Below are positions 32,101-43,000 of a DNA stretch of 64,000 bases, one piece after another (the stretch's first letter is position 1; each line of letters starts with the position of its first letter). This DNA is from Plutella xylostella. Its lineage: Eukaryota > Arthropoda > Insecta > Lepidoptera > Plutellidae. The notes below the pieces were generated by a model. The model had not been told where the DNA came from. It saw only the letters and a program-made list of their open reading frames with translations, and did not search any database. A program made the position numbers and the translations under genes. Location of the stretch: contig NC_064012.1 of assembly GCF_932276165.1 (NCBI RefSeq), positions 7,013,501 to 7,077,500 of the forward strand. The letters are read 5' to 3'.

Positions 32101-32953
32101 TGACGGAGTCCCGAGCAGGACCACGGAGACACTTCCTGAGCCTCCACATGTTTTCCTTGGGGGTGAAGTGACAGACCTCTGTAGATTCTTCATAGGCCTG
32201 CACGAAGTTCAGCCATTCCAGTGGATCGCTGGCGAAGGTAGGTAGATCTCTCGGCGTGGACAGACGGCTCAGCATCTGGGAGTGCGGAGTACTCGTAGCT
32301 GCTGCGACGGCGATGTCCTTCATGGCCTGGACCAGCTGCTGCATGTCCGAGGGCGGCTGCGCTGGCGGCGGCGGCGGCGGCGGCGGCGACTGCGCGATAT
32401 CGCGCACGGTTGAGGGTAGGGCGGCCGCGTCGTGGCGTGGTTCACCGGGCGGCGGCGGTATGGTTGATGGCCGCGGCGGATCGTTAGCGTCGTGATGGCT
32501 ATGTTCTAGCCACTGTTCCACCTTTTGTGACACGTTCACTGATGAGTATGACGCGGCACTATTTTTAGAACAGTCTTCTAGTGCGGCGATGTCCGCTTCC
32601 AGTTTCTTTTCGATCAGCTTTTTATTGATATTGGCGATCGCTTCTGCTGCTTCCAGCTCCAGCTGTTTCTTCCTCGCCTCAATGGACCGCTTGCTTGATG
32701 CCATGGACATCTTCTTGGAGGTGGAAGATTTGTGGCAGCCAATTTCCATCTTCATGCAGCTACCCACTTTTCGTACGGGCGGCTCGCATTCCTTCAGCTC
32801 GTTCTTGGTAGTTATTTTCTCAGACGTCGCCACGTTGACGTTGAGACCAGAAGGTCCATCCTGGGTGGATTGTTCTAGAAGCGCCATCTTCTCCCGTTCG
32901 TGCGCGCTGCGAGTTTGTACCATCTTGCGCAGCGGCGGTGGCGTGGTGAACAT
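29159..32953 (-). CDS. BEL/Pao Gag-protease-RT polyprotein, C-terminally rearranged
   Basis: A 1264-codon frame; a second Met at residue 11 (M-V-Q-T-R-S) is an alternative start. The N-terminal Gag has coiled-coil-like and Pro-rich segments (to ~200), then the Pao capsid-like region. A Cys/His cluster follows at ~442-509 (C-R-Y-C...C; C-Y-K-C...H...C). The aspartic protease has A-L-L-D-D-G-S-T-V-T-M-I-S at ~569. RT has R-L-V-Y-D-A-A-A (~868), T-G-D-I-K-D-M-F (~911) and the catalytic Y-A-D-D (~989). RNase H starts at H-I-F-C-D-A-S-T (~1202) but is cut off after V-A-S (~1232). The last ~32 residues are an out-of-frame reading of the integrase C-terminus: R-V-V-D-V-R-T-R-T-G appears in a neighbouring frame. 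The integrase core is therefore deleted and the copy is non-autonomous. Confidence 0.9.
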   Translation of the reverse strand: MFTTPPPLRKMVQTRSAHEREKMALLEQSTQDGPSGLNVNVATSEKITTKNELKECEPPVRKVGSCMKMEIGCHKSSTSKKMSMASSKRSIEARKKQLELEAAEAIANINKKLIEKKLEADIAALEDCSKNSAASYSSVNVSQKVEQWLEHSHHDANDPPRPSTIPPPPGEPRHDAAALPSTVRDIAQSPPPPPPPPAQPPSDMQQLVQAMKDIAVAAATSTPHSQMLSRLSTPRDLPTFASDPLEWLNFVQAYEESTEVCHFTPKENMWRLRKCLRGPARDSVTALLVTAAAPETVIGALQLQYGNPDVILPRIIQDLNRLHAVSDDYQKDIISFSVKVQNYVAAVLALGRDEYLQGMSIASVILSKLPPVLISKWSDYGYSRINEGTKSRLQILSDFLSEEALKITKTAVTLTVPKFRKHNDHNYSQSVLLQSVNSNNKCRYCRTSKHDLPECKRFKKALRKDRWSYIKRNGLCYKCLISRHSKEQCSAPVCDIDNCGQSHHKLLHYNMNNSSQNSVNISQLLPSEPLVSEPIVETVTNVNVMSKVLLKVVSVSINGPNGIINNVIALLDDGSTVTMISAGLANKLGLQGHKQTMRVCGAWNDTEMVCDSQIVQLDLCNNNGDLFTIKARSVNKLNLPVQNTLSVETSKYLHLAKIKDQLIKGILKPELLIGQDNYHLLQPMQVIKGKVNEPYATLTPLGWCLHGCVPHSPAGAACHSSLLVCCREPEEESECQRILRDMHDEVRRSFTIESMGVSQKPRQNSLDVQAVNHLDQNSVLLNGRWYVGLPWKTADVNLPNSKPNAMKRLENVEKKMKANEGFSLRYRERVQHLLDNDFAEELTCTRTSPRIWHLPHFRVDNPNKKKLRLVYDAAAKTDGFCLNDYLLTGPDLLMSLYGIMLRFREKRIAVTGDIKDMFLRIKINPEDQDALRFLWRDQPEEPVKTYVMTSLIFGASCSPFIAQYVKNKNALRYESTMPAAVHAICKQHYADDYIDSIDDENTAIQLVKDIVYIHSQGGFEIRNWTSNCSAVLDGLPQESLGNTAVNLNMDQHNQGERTLGLIWYPKNDCLSFDVSLKKIPENIRDGSKKPTKREMLRVIMSIFDILGFLSPFTIKGKIMLQCTWKNGLQWDDVITDSIHEKWSEWITLLQRVGSLSVPRYYQIPMGASEKEDVLNVLNNIGPVSPSNSDAPPPAGYTNLQLHIFCDASTQAMCAVAYWRWETNVIRTAFVASEGGGRAHPHRADEAPRDPRRNYTCRLGVLPQH

Positions 32954-33006
32954 TCCAGGTCGTTCTCCAGCAGTGGTTCTCCAGTAATCCGGCTTGAAGA
33001 CCAGCT

Positions 33007-33425
33007 TGTAGGGGTTGTAACTTGCAGGATGGAGTAAAACAACTATTTAAGGTTGACGAAGGCGTGCGTCCAGTGGCCGCTATGTAAGTGAGCACATGTG
33101 TGATTAGAAATTTGGCCTTATATAGACTCGGTGCCATCCCCCCGCACCGCGCGGGACCCTTGTGACGTACCGGTTACCGGTCGCACGCCTTATGAAAAAA
33201 CGTATGTTTATTAAAATAATGCACGGTTAAATATACATACAAAATGCATACAGTAGGTATCAGTAAGTAGGTAAGACATCCTATTTATATGAAACAGTAC
33301 CTAACGATTCTACTTAGGTTTAATTAACTAGGTATTTAAGTAATTTATATGACTACAACTAAACAATGCGTGTGTGTGTGTGGGGTGACTGGTTGGTAGG
33401 TATATATTGTAACGCGTCGCTAACA
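33007..33425 (-). repeat. BEL/Pao 5' LTR (right copy)
   Basis: 419 bp and the partner of 28731-29149. On the minus strand it precedes the Gag-Pol frame. Confidence 0.95.
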
Positions 33426-34026
33426 GCATCCTTAATACGTACTTGTTAGACACGTATGACCTCTGTCAATTTTCTGCAGATAAGAAGACAAGTGATGGTA
33501 TACAAGAGCCGCCCTAAAGGTTCGCCCTCTAGGGGATAGAGTTGAACGCGGTTACTATTTTTAAGCAAACAGCCAGCGCAACAACTCGCCCGTGGTTCTT
33601 ATCCTGCTCCGACAGTGAACGAACGCAAAGTATTGTACCCACTATTCGAATCCGCATTTCGGATGCCAAACTGACTGTCCGAAAGGTCGAAACCGTACCA
33701 CCACAGAGGTATGACTCGTTCGAAGAGCTTATCAGGCTCTTACAGCAATCAGATGTGTCGGTACACTGAAAGATAATCTACAGGCCTGCTTTATTTATTT
33801 AGGAGCACTAATGGCCTCCTTTCAGTCATTGAGTCACTGGCACTCAGGCTGCGGTTGAACAGGAAGATAGACTGTCTAAACAAATCATTTTTAGGCTAGT
33901 TAAAAAAATCTTTAGGTGGGTAGTATGCCAACTAGAACTACAAATAAAACAGTATTTTTGTCTCCTCTAAAATTTGGTCACGAGGAGTTACGATGATTAC
34001 GATCTATGGTGACGCTGACGATATTT

Positions 34027-34289
34027 TATACAAGGTATTGAAAAAAGGGTATAAAGCTTAGCCAAAAGTGGATTTAGGTGCCATTCTGATCCACTTTTCT
34101 TCTACAATTTTGAAAATTCACGTAACAAAACCTTTTACATAGAAACTTATTCGATCACGTGACTTTTTACTATAGAGACCGAATTTATTTTTCGAGAATT
34201 TCCAAAACTTGGAGAACAAAAGTTGTTCAGAATAACCCCTGAGTCAAACCCTTTCGGCACAGTATACCCTTTTTGCAACATCCTGTATA
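34027..34289. repeat. Palindromic 'tacagg-ttgcaaaa' segment inside the TTAA element
   Basis: Ends tatacaaggtattgaaaaaa and tttttgcaacatcctgtata are inverted. It contains cacgtgac and is related to the MITE at 61271-61545. It is present in both copies of the TTAA element, so it predates their duplication. Confidence 0.65.
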
Positions 34290-35747
34290 GGTAATATCAG
34301 GTTTATAAAAGACCTGGGCCTGTAGAGTGAGACTCGGCATAGTCATAATTTATAGATCTTTTAGGTTGCAGTGGCGAATGGGCACTGGTAGCCCTGCCCT
34401 TTTCTATAACTATAACTATAGGTAATTTTATGGCAATTTAAAAATGGTGTATAACATTTATCTATTTGAAAAAATCATTAAAAATATACATTACCTATCA
34501 CCCTAATTTAAAAAAAAAATTCAGCCCTGACTTTAAACTTATAACACCCCTCTATTTCCTTCAGGGGTTAAAAAACCTGTGTATTTAATATTTTCTTATG
34601 AGTTTTTTTTTAAAAACTAGGCTCTTACATAGTTGTACATAATATTATGCGGTATTTTATTCCACTTGTAACGCATAAAATTCATAGCTACAGTAAACAT
34701 TTCATTTTTTTCATGGCGAGATACAGTCGCACTTAACCGCTTTTTTGCAAAGCTTGTTAAATAGATTTAAAAAATTATGTTTATAATAGAATATAATATT
34801 TTAGATCTTCAATTTTTAAAAATACTTACTTATTTTTAACAACCTGTAGTGTACAGACTACCACATCTTAAAATATATATATTTTTAATTAACTACGGTT
34901 TTTGGTTTCAAATAAAACAAATTATGAACTTACTTTTCAACACCCTGTATATTGTGTAGCTTACCTACCATACACAACCGTTAAAATAAAATAAATTACC
35001 CCTCAGAATATAAACAGGCTCGCGCTTTGGCATACTGCATTGACCGTATAGTTCTTATTCGGAGAATCTAATAAGTGTCATTATGTGCAATGTTTACCTT
35101 TATCTATGCATCTGTAACTCTATAGTAAAAAATGTAAACAAATCGAAAAGGCGAAATGTTTTCTAAAAATTTTTGGGCTTTTCTGCATCTAAAATGATTA
35201 GAAAATTAACTTTCCATAGCAAATGCATATGTATTATAATACTTGTAGTCATAATTTGTTGATTTAATCAGTTTTTGTGAAATATTTGATAAAAAATAAA
35301 ATGGCGTGGGTATCGCTCCTAACAGGCCGCCACCAGGGCGACGACTGTAGAAATCTGAAATCTGTCACGGTGTCATCATTTTTAAACCGGAATTTATTAG
35401 TTTTTTGCAAAAAAAGTTGACTTCTGGTCCATTAAATCCAACTCTTTAAGGTAACTTTGTTAAGAATTTAATTACCTACACATACATATAAGATTCCATG
35501 AAAATGGGCCCTCTGATTTCGAGGGTTTTTTCATAATAAGTCAAAAAATGGCAAAAGACATGGTGTGTTTGCAATTTTTTTTAACATACTTATTATAATC
35601 CTGCACCAATTTATAAGCAACTAACATGTTCAGTATACCCTCTGCTACAAAATATATTTTTATCAATGTGATAGAAGCCACCGTTTTTCCAATCTAATCA
35701 AGTATATCAAGCCGACTTTAGCATTTTAGCTTTAGGGATCCCCTTAA

Positions 35748-37865
35748 ATGATTTCTCTAGACCTCTGTCTATTCAAAAAAGAACATTTCCAGCCATTACT
35801 TTTAAATGTTCTATGTTTTTATCTAAATAGTTTTTTTTTTATAATTTGATTTAAGATTTGTTTAATTTTATAAATACCTAAGTAGTTATACTGTATTCAA
35901 TAATTTCAATCAATCATGTCAATGTTTGTTAACAATAAAATTATATATGATAATGTGAATTATGAAATGTAAGTAAACTTAGTAAAAAAGAAACAAGTTG
36001 TCGTGAAGGGAATTAGCATTCGAGAGCCACACAAGCGAATATGCAGGCTCGTTAATGCCGCTTATCTATAGTAACCTTTCCGTGGTGAGTGTTATTATAT
36101 AAAATTTTATAATAACATATAAATAAATGATAATAAGGCAGCGGTCACAGACGCTCGATAATTACAATATTAAAAGTATAAATAATTCAATGCGCTATCG
36201 GCGGTATAAACACGCGACTGACTTCCGGAGCGTCGTCGCTAATGAATGCGTGCGCCCGCGCCGCTGTCGTGCTCGCTCCACGAAAGACGAAAATTATATA
36301 ATTATCTAAGTGCATGTGGACAAAAACAATGCGTACGATAGCGAGATAATGACCCACTGCCTTCGCTCGACAAACGTTGGTAAACCGTAAGCGATTACGT
36401 CAACCGAGCACCCGTCAACTGATATGCTCCTGCGGCCACGCCGGCCAATCAGCGGCGTCGATACTCGAGACTGAATAAATAAATTAAACATTAACACACT
36501 TAGAACGACGAATAGCAAAAACGTGTGCCAACGTTCCGGACTCTACCCTAATTACTAAAAGATGAAAACAAAAAAAAGCTCGCTTCATTTACTTTACTCG
36601 TGTAACTTGTTAGTAATAAAGCTAGGAATTCTATTGAAAAAGTGAAATACACATTGTTTTATGCTTTTATTGTTTTATTGTTTATTTCTGTTGGCTTTTG
36701 ATTTGTTATCATGATTTTGTTCGACATGAAAACCCGCGATTATGGCTCAATATTTCCCTAGGAAGGTAATTTTCTAATAAAAAATATAGTATGGCCATAT
36801 AATATTATGTTTATTTGCTTACGCGGCATAGCTACAACTGTTTGGTTCTCAACCGAAACGGCGCACCTCAGCACTACAAACAACGACTATCAAAAACTCG
36901 ACCAATCACTCACTACTCATTAATATTTATATGTCCAAAACATTTCATTATGCCAACACAAAAAACAATTAATCCTTCCGTCTGTGTATTTGTTTTAACC
37001 CATATTTAGTAACAACAATAAACTTACAATTAATTGCGGGCGCTGATGTAAATAGCATTCAACGAATTTCATATTTCGAACAAAGTATATCGGGGCAGAT
37101 AGTGCTGGCCAGATACTGTCCAATTAAAACAATTCCATCAAAACATTTTGTGTCAGGTCATTCCACCTGCCGGCAAGTTATAATTTATTCATAAGGAGCC
37201 GAGACGCACTGGCCCGGCCGCGTATACCTTAGTGAAATAACCGAGGCGGCCGCTATCAGCAAATATTCCCATACATTTTTTGTGTAACTGCTTTTATTCA
37301 TAAAAGCACCCGATGAATCAATAATCGCAACCAATAATATTATAATATCAATTGAATGGACTTAAAGGGACACATGAGTCATTTTATTAAAAACACACAC
37401 TACAAAATCGTAAGCTTAACTAATTATATGTAGATTTAATTAAATGCTATGCAAATCCTTAAATTATAATTTGGTTATTCACGTTTATTTTTAACCTCCG
37501 ACGGAAAAATAGAGGTGTTATAAGTTAAACATGTCTGTCTAACTGTATGTAGTAGCCTAGTCGCTCTTAAACGGCTAAACCGATTTTCGTTTTGTTTCGT
37601 TTATATGTAACTTTTGAAGAGGATTCGACGGAGTTACTGTAAATAAATATTTATTCTCATGGATGCGTTTTTGCTTACACCACCGTAAACATTGAAATAT
37701 TATAATATTATTGATATCAAGTTTGCTACGCGGTCACGTCCTTTCATTAAGCCGTTAAAATTTTAATATATTTAAGTAATTAAATGTTTCTTTTTTGCAA
37801 AAATGATACCCGTATAGGTTGATCCTGCCTGTCAGTTAGTCGATAATTCCATATTTATTCTAAAA
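35748..37865. promoter_or_regulatory. Gene-free block with CpG-rich candidate regulatory sequences
   Basis: Two stretches, about 36120-36540 and 37040-37290, are CpG-rich and non-repetitive, unlike the surrounding DNA. They contain homeodomain-type TAAT/ATTA sites and CCAAT (36448). A 'ccgacggaaaaatagaggtg' repeat fragment is at 37498-37680. No coding exon is seen. Regulatory function is inferred from composition and from location between Sowah and Irx. Confidence 0.35.
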
Positions 37866-38437
37866 AACCGGCCAAGTGCGAGTCGGGCTCGCGCACAAAG
37901 GGTTCCGTAGCTTAAATCAACCTATCTCAAAAACTATAAGAGATACTTTGATCAAACCAAAAATCGTTGAAAGAGTTAATTAGCATGCATCACCTCTATT
38001 TTTTTTAGAATTTTATACCCCGTAGTTATAAAAATAGAGGGGGGGGGACATACTTTTTACGACTTTGAGAGCTGATATCTCAAAAACCGTTCACTTTAAG
38101 AAAAATGTTTTTTAGAAAACTTTATATCATTTTAAAAGACCTTTCCATTGATACCCCACACGGGTATGTACATCGAAAAAAAAAATTTCATCCCTCAGTT
38201 ACATGTATGGGGGGCCCCACCCCCAATTCTTTTTTTTACTATTTAGTGTCATATTTTTGTAGCGGTTCATACAACACATATTCCCATCAAATTTCATCAC
38301 TGTAGTACTTATAGTTTCCGAGTAAATCGGCTGTGACAGACGGACAGACGGACAGACGGACAGACGGACAGACGGACAGACGGACATGACGAAACTATAA
38401 GGGTTCCGTTTTTGCCATTTTGGCTACGGAACCCTAA
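37866..38437 (+). repeat. 570-bp interspersed repeat, second copy
   Basis: Nearly identical to 5484-6057 in the same orientation. The ggacagac microsatellite has more units here (38340-38387). The ends are again embedded in A-runs. Confidence 0.9.
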
Positions 38438-39835
38438 AAAGGCTAGTTAAAACTTAGATTATGTACCTACTTACCTACTTTTTAATTAATATACCAAAAT
38501 AATAAAACATGAATTACGATGTATAATATGGACACGTAATAATTCAGGGCATCACTGTCTATAGAGAGAGTCAAAACAAACTCTATAAATCATACAGTTC
38601 AATCTACAAAATATTGATCGAAGCAAAACAAAACAAAAACACACAGTTAACTACTTAAACTAGAAAATCCGTCGTTTTCAGAATTTAAAACTGACACTTT
38701 AAAAATAATCTAAACTATTTCAATTCAATTTTCCTTTTGACATATAGACGGGTAGCTGCCGGCAGGTTTTATTGCAAGTGTAACTGAAACGTTCGATTAA
38801 GCATTTTTATTTTGACCCAACTTCGAAAAGTATAAAAGACATTGATTTTATTAAATTAGCTGTCCTGAAAGTCAAAGCCATATTAGATGTGTGAAATTCT
38901 ATCGGGACTAGAGCTACTCGTGGATATTGCCGGGGTTGTGAAGTGTAACAGCAGGCTATATAAATACCTATGTACAGACTGTGTCAAAACGCAGAAATAA
39001 CTGACACTGAGGGACTGCGCGATTTTTTGTAGCTCGACTCTTTGCTACACGATTTTTAACCGACTTCGAAAAAAGGAGCAGGTTCTTAAGCTATTCATAA
39101 AATTTCCCTGCGATTTTATTGTCACAATGCCTTCATAGCGTAAGTATTATTTTAATAGATATAAGTAAGTGTAATAGCTTAAGTAAACGTTTTTATATTG
39201 ATCGGTGTCTGACCTGACGGCTGTATATTAAAAAGCCTAATTAACATTTTAATTTACCCTTGGCCCTTGCATAGGGTAAAGACGTGAGCGTCAAACAAAG
39301 GTGTAAAGTAACTGTAAAAGGTGGAATTATGTTGTACAAGTGATGTATAAATTGCATAAAAAACATTAAACTATGTATTCATGGTATGCAATGTTATTGA
39401 TAGCATTGTTTTTATTTGTATTGAATTTGCAATATTAGTAGTAATCGAATACTTTGGGTTTACTTTATAATCATTTTATCAAAATCAGGTATTTGTAATT
39501 TGTTAAACGTTGTCTCGGCTAAAACTCACCTTAGTAACCACTGGGTAAATCAATGCAGGTTCGATAAGAAAAGAATATCCCGCGTGTTACACGACATACT
39601 GTATCCGTAGGACTTTATTCCCAGTTTCTCACCTGACTAAATCTACCTAAGCATAAACTACAAAGTTTAACTTAACGTCCATTCCGCCAATCATAGCGCT
39701 GCTTTTTATACTCAAGTTCTGCTTAACTTTGAGCTTAAAGGTGTGATCTATGGGTTAAGCTACAAACATTATAAATATAACAATATCAATTCCAATATTT
39801 TCTAGTGTACTTACCTCTGATAAATTATAAAAAAC
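38438..39835. other. Gene-free AT-rich sequence
   Basis: A short 'ccgacttcgaaaaaaggagc' repeat fragment is at 39060-39080. Nothing else is supported. Confidence 0.4.
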
Positions 39836-40035
39836 TAGCTGTTTCCGCGAGCTTCGCATCGCCATTAAAAGTTGTCCCGTGGGAATTCCGGGATAAAAAG
39901 TAGCCTATATTCTTTCTGAGGGTCTAAACCATATGAATACCAATTTTTATTTAAATCTGTTCAGTAGTTTTGGCGTGAAAGAGTAACAGACAGACAGACA
40001 CAGTTACTTTCGCATTTATAATATTAGTTAGGATA
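39836..40035 (+). repeat. Lepidopteran SINE
   Basis: actagctgtttccgcgagct, gtgggaattccgggataaaa and ctttcgcatttataatatta are shared with 4618-4815. Confidence 0.85.
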
Positions 40036-43000
40036 AAAGAAGCACTTCACAACGAGTACGTTTACAACAAGATGGTGTTTTCAGCGATGCGACGATATAG
40101 AGGGCGGTCACCCGTCACTCCGCTAGCCATCGAGCACGATTGATAACTGATAACCGGCTAACTAGCAAAAATTATATCTTGAACAAGGGTCTGTCAAAAC
40201 TACATCATAACACAAGGGTGATAGTACAAATTTTAGAAACCAGCTACCTACTTATAAAAAAATCGTAAATAAATAATAATTTAATTATTTTACTGCAAAA
40301 TGTTGGTGAAGGTTTAATTTGAAAAAATGTTTGTCAGATACGTAGTTAAAAAAAATCCAGTGTCACTTTACCCTCGTATATTATGTAGAAACATAAAAAT
40401 ATATTTATTCTACTTCTTAGCGTGTCGGTGAAAAGCTCTATCTAAATTATAGATTAGGATTTGTCACCGTGGTAAAAGGATTGATCGGTCAGATTAGCAT
40501 TCGTCGTTGGCTGCCCAGTAGGGTTACTCTATACTGACGAAAAACGAACGAAGGAGAGCTGTAGTACAATTAGTGTGATGGCTCGCGCAGCAACGCCCCG
40601 TGACTTTGTTTTACGTCATATAAAGTGACCCCCCAGTGTGCGAGGCGCCGGATGTGTATAAGGAACAGTGTTCGAGTCACGAATATTGTCGACTCTAGAG
40701 CCGCGAGCACAGGATTCGATACTATTTTCGAATCTACACAAACATATGGAAAAAACGAATGCCACTTTTGGAACTAACAAAAGAGGATGGGCAAATGACA
40801 TTTGACGATACGCAACGTAAACGGTGGTTTCGAATCCTGTGCTCGCGGCTCAGTTGATAGTAATTCGTTAGGTGGCTCATTGGAGTTTGTATGCGTTTTA
40901 AGATGTCATACAAATTGCTGTAGAATTATCTATCGACCAGAGCCCACAATGTTTGTGATTGGCACACTGGTGATTTGTTACGAGAGGTTAAGTGTAACTT
41001 GAAAGTCGGGGCAGACCCAGAAGAATATGGCGGGATGATCTGGACGTCTTTTGTAGGAAATGAAACGGGGAGACCATTGACGGGTATAGTTGGAAGGCTC
41101 AGAGAAAAATCTTTGACTAGCAATGGGACACAATAAATTAAAAGTTATGAAATCCGCATTTACGGCAGGTTTTAGGTCGATTTTTGAATTTAAAAGGTCA
41201 CTGCAGCTTTTAAACTCAAAAATAGGAAACAATTTCTTTCCACACCAAAATAAACAAATACCTTACTTACGTTAGCGTAATTAGTGTACAAAGACAGCAA
41301 TTATAACACTCTCTTCTTAAAAATGTAAATGTGTAAAACTGTTGTTATCCGCGGTACAATAAGAATAAAAACATTATACTTAATGACGTTAATCAACTTT
41401 GTTAAGACTAAAGTAAGAGAGAAGCGGAATGAAGTTGTGTTAACGACTGTACCCCACTTATGTCTGAATATAAACAGCTTTTATAAACTCGGTTGTCCCT
41501 CCCTTATCTCTGTAGAAAAGTACTAATTATATGTTATTATTTAATACAATGTTATTACCGAATAGGCTGGTGTTTTTAAAGGTTTCCTTTCGCTATATTT
41601 TTTTTAATTGGAAGAAAACGGCTTATGGACGTCCTCCCCCACTTTACACGTTATAAAACTTTCTTTTTAAAAAGTGGTTAGTATTGTGAGGCTAATAATA
41701 ATACTAGAAATCTAATCTACAGAATTATTTCTGTTCCGTACAATATCAAAATGTTTAAAGCAAAGATTTGAATTTTTAAAGAATAACAATAAATTTACGA
41801 TAGATAGGTACTTATTTATAAAGTCGTTATCATACAGTTCCATCTTCTTCTACAGCAATTCATATCTATACTATCTATTGAATTAGTGAATGCGTATTTA
41901 ATCATTATTGAGCCACCATGGTTGTTTCTGATTCTTACACTCAACACTAGATATTTGGATTGTAGGTAGGTACCCTATAAAATTTTAACTACCTAACTAG
42001 AATATAAAAATTAATAAATTAATAAAGGCTTAGCGATTTGGTATTTGTTTATTAAAAAGCCTGATAATAATAATTTAAAATGCAATTCATAAACTTAGCT
42101 TTACTAATGATCGTCTCCATCAGTTCTATGTTTTATTTAAGATTCGCTGTTATAGGATTATTGGGTCAATGTTGGAAATGAGTACCCACATAGGTAACAA
42201 AATCTAGGTTCATACCATTTAACTCTTTATTAAATATTACAAGTAAAATTAAATTCTGCCTATGAGATTATTTATTATAATCAATGCCATTAATTCTATT
42301 TTCCATCATTGGACATGGAGCTCTAATAGCTATTATAAATTTTATGGCAAAATTAAAATAAACGTTTACATTCAATATTATAACAAGCGGGCCATTAAAA
42401 CGGGATACCGCCGCATCAGTAGCACAGTAGCCAATCGACATTACAGAAAGTTGTTGGAGCTATTCAGATATTCGATTCCATTATACGACGCCCGCGGCAG
42501 TGGCGGCTCAAGACAATCCGTAAAACGAGGTCCGATGGCTCTGGGCAGTTATATTTTCCTAACTAATTAAAAGCGTTAAAATAAGAGGATAAAAACGAGC
42601 TTCGTTATCGAAGGCATCGACCCGCTTTTGTCTTGTGTTTGCGGTTAGCACGGCGGGCGGGGCGCGGCCAGGCAGCGAGCGGGCGGCCGGCCCTCGCCCG
42701 CGGATTCTCCATACTGCTGCGCTGCGCCAGCGCCCGTGCGGTCCGCCGCTCCCGGAGCCCCATCGCTAACTATACGTATATCCGCAGTTTGTACGCGGTA
42801 ATTAACTAAAACTCCTTCGTCCTTCGACCGACGAGAACAAAGCCTCCACATCCTCAACGTTCAAAAAATGCATATCGAGTTTAAAATTGCACTCGGCCGC
42901 CGTCTGTTCAAGACTCTCATTTGCGAGTTTGAACTTTTTACCGCATCGATAAGATCAAAGGATAAGGAGTTAAATTCTTTAAAACAACGAGTTAACATTT

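Larger units (their letters stand above)
28731..33425 (-). mobile_element. BEL/Pao LTR retrotransposon, integrase-deleted, young
   Basis: Two 419-bp LTRs (28731-29149 and 33007-33425) begin TGTAGGGGTT and end GCTAACA, with no difference that I can see. They are flanked by GCATC at 28726-28730 and 33426-33430. The matching site in the inverted copy (near 56018) has a single copy of this 5-mer, confirming the empty site. The ORF runs on the minus strand. A purine tract (on the minus strand, AGGGTGGGGAA) abuts the downstream LTR at 29150-29160, as expected of a polypurine tract. Confidence 0.95.
26900..35743 (+). mobile_element. TTAA-flanked 4.15-kb element, copy 1 (interrupted by BEL/Pao)
   Basis: It starts GGCTGTCACTAAAGCT after TTAA (26896-26899) and ends (reverse complement) GGGGATCCCTAAAGCT before TTAA (35744-35747). 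These ends form a 16-bp inverted repeat with 12 matches. Removing the BEL element and its 5-bp duplication leaves about 4.14 kb. Nearly identical sequence is present inverted at 51260-57877. TTAA targets are used by piggyBac and Kolobok elements, but no transposase is recognisable. The interior holds R1-like RT remnants and several 'acagggtgttgcaaaa' palindromic segments (e.g. 34027-34289). Confidence 0.85.

Noticed and set aside
33542..33769. 75-codon frame present in both TTAA copies (also 55678-55905)
   Set aside because: Antisense to the R1-like RT sequence; conserved only through the recent duplication.
42262..42570. 102-codon plus-strand frame
   Set aside because: No family signature, no promoter or splice context; AT-rich chance frame.
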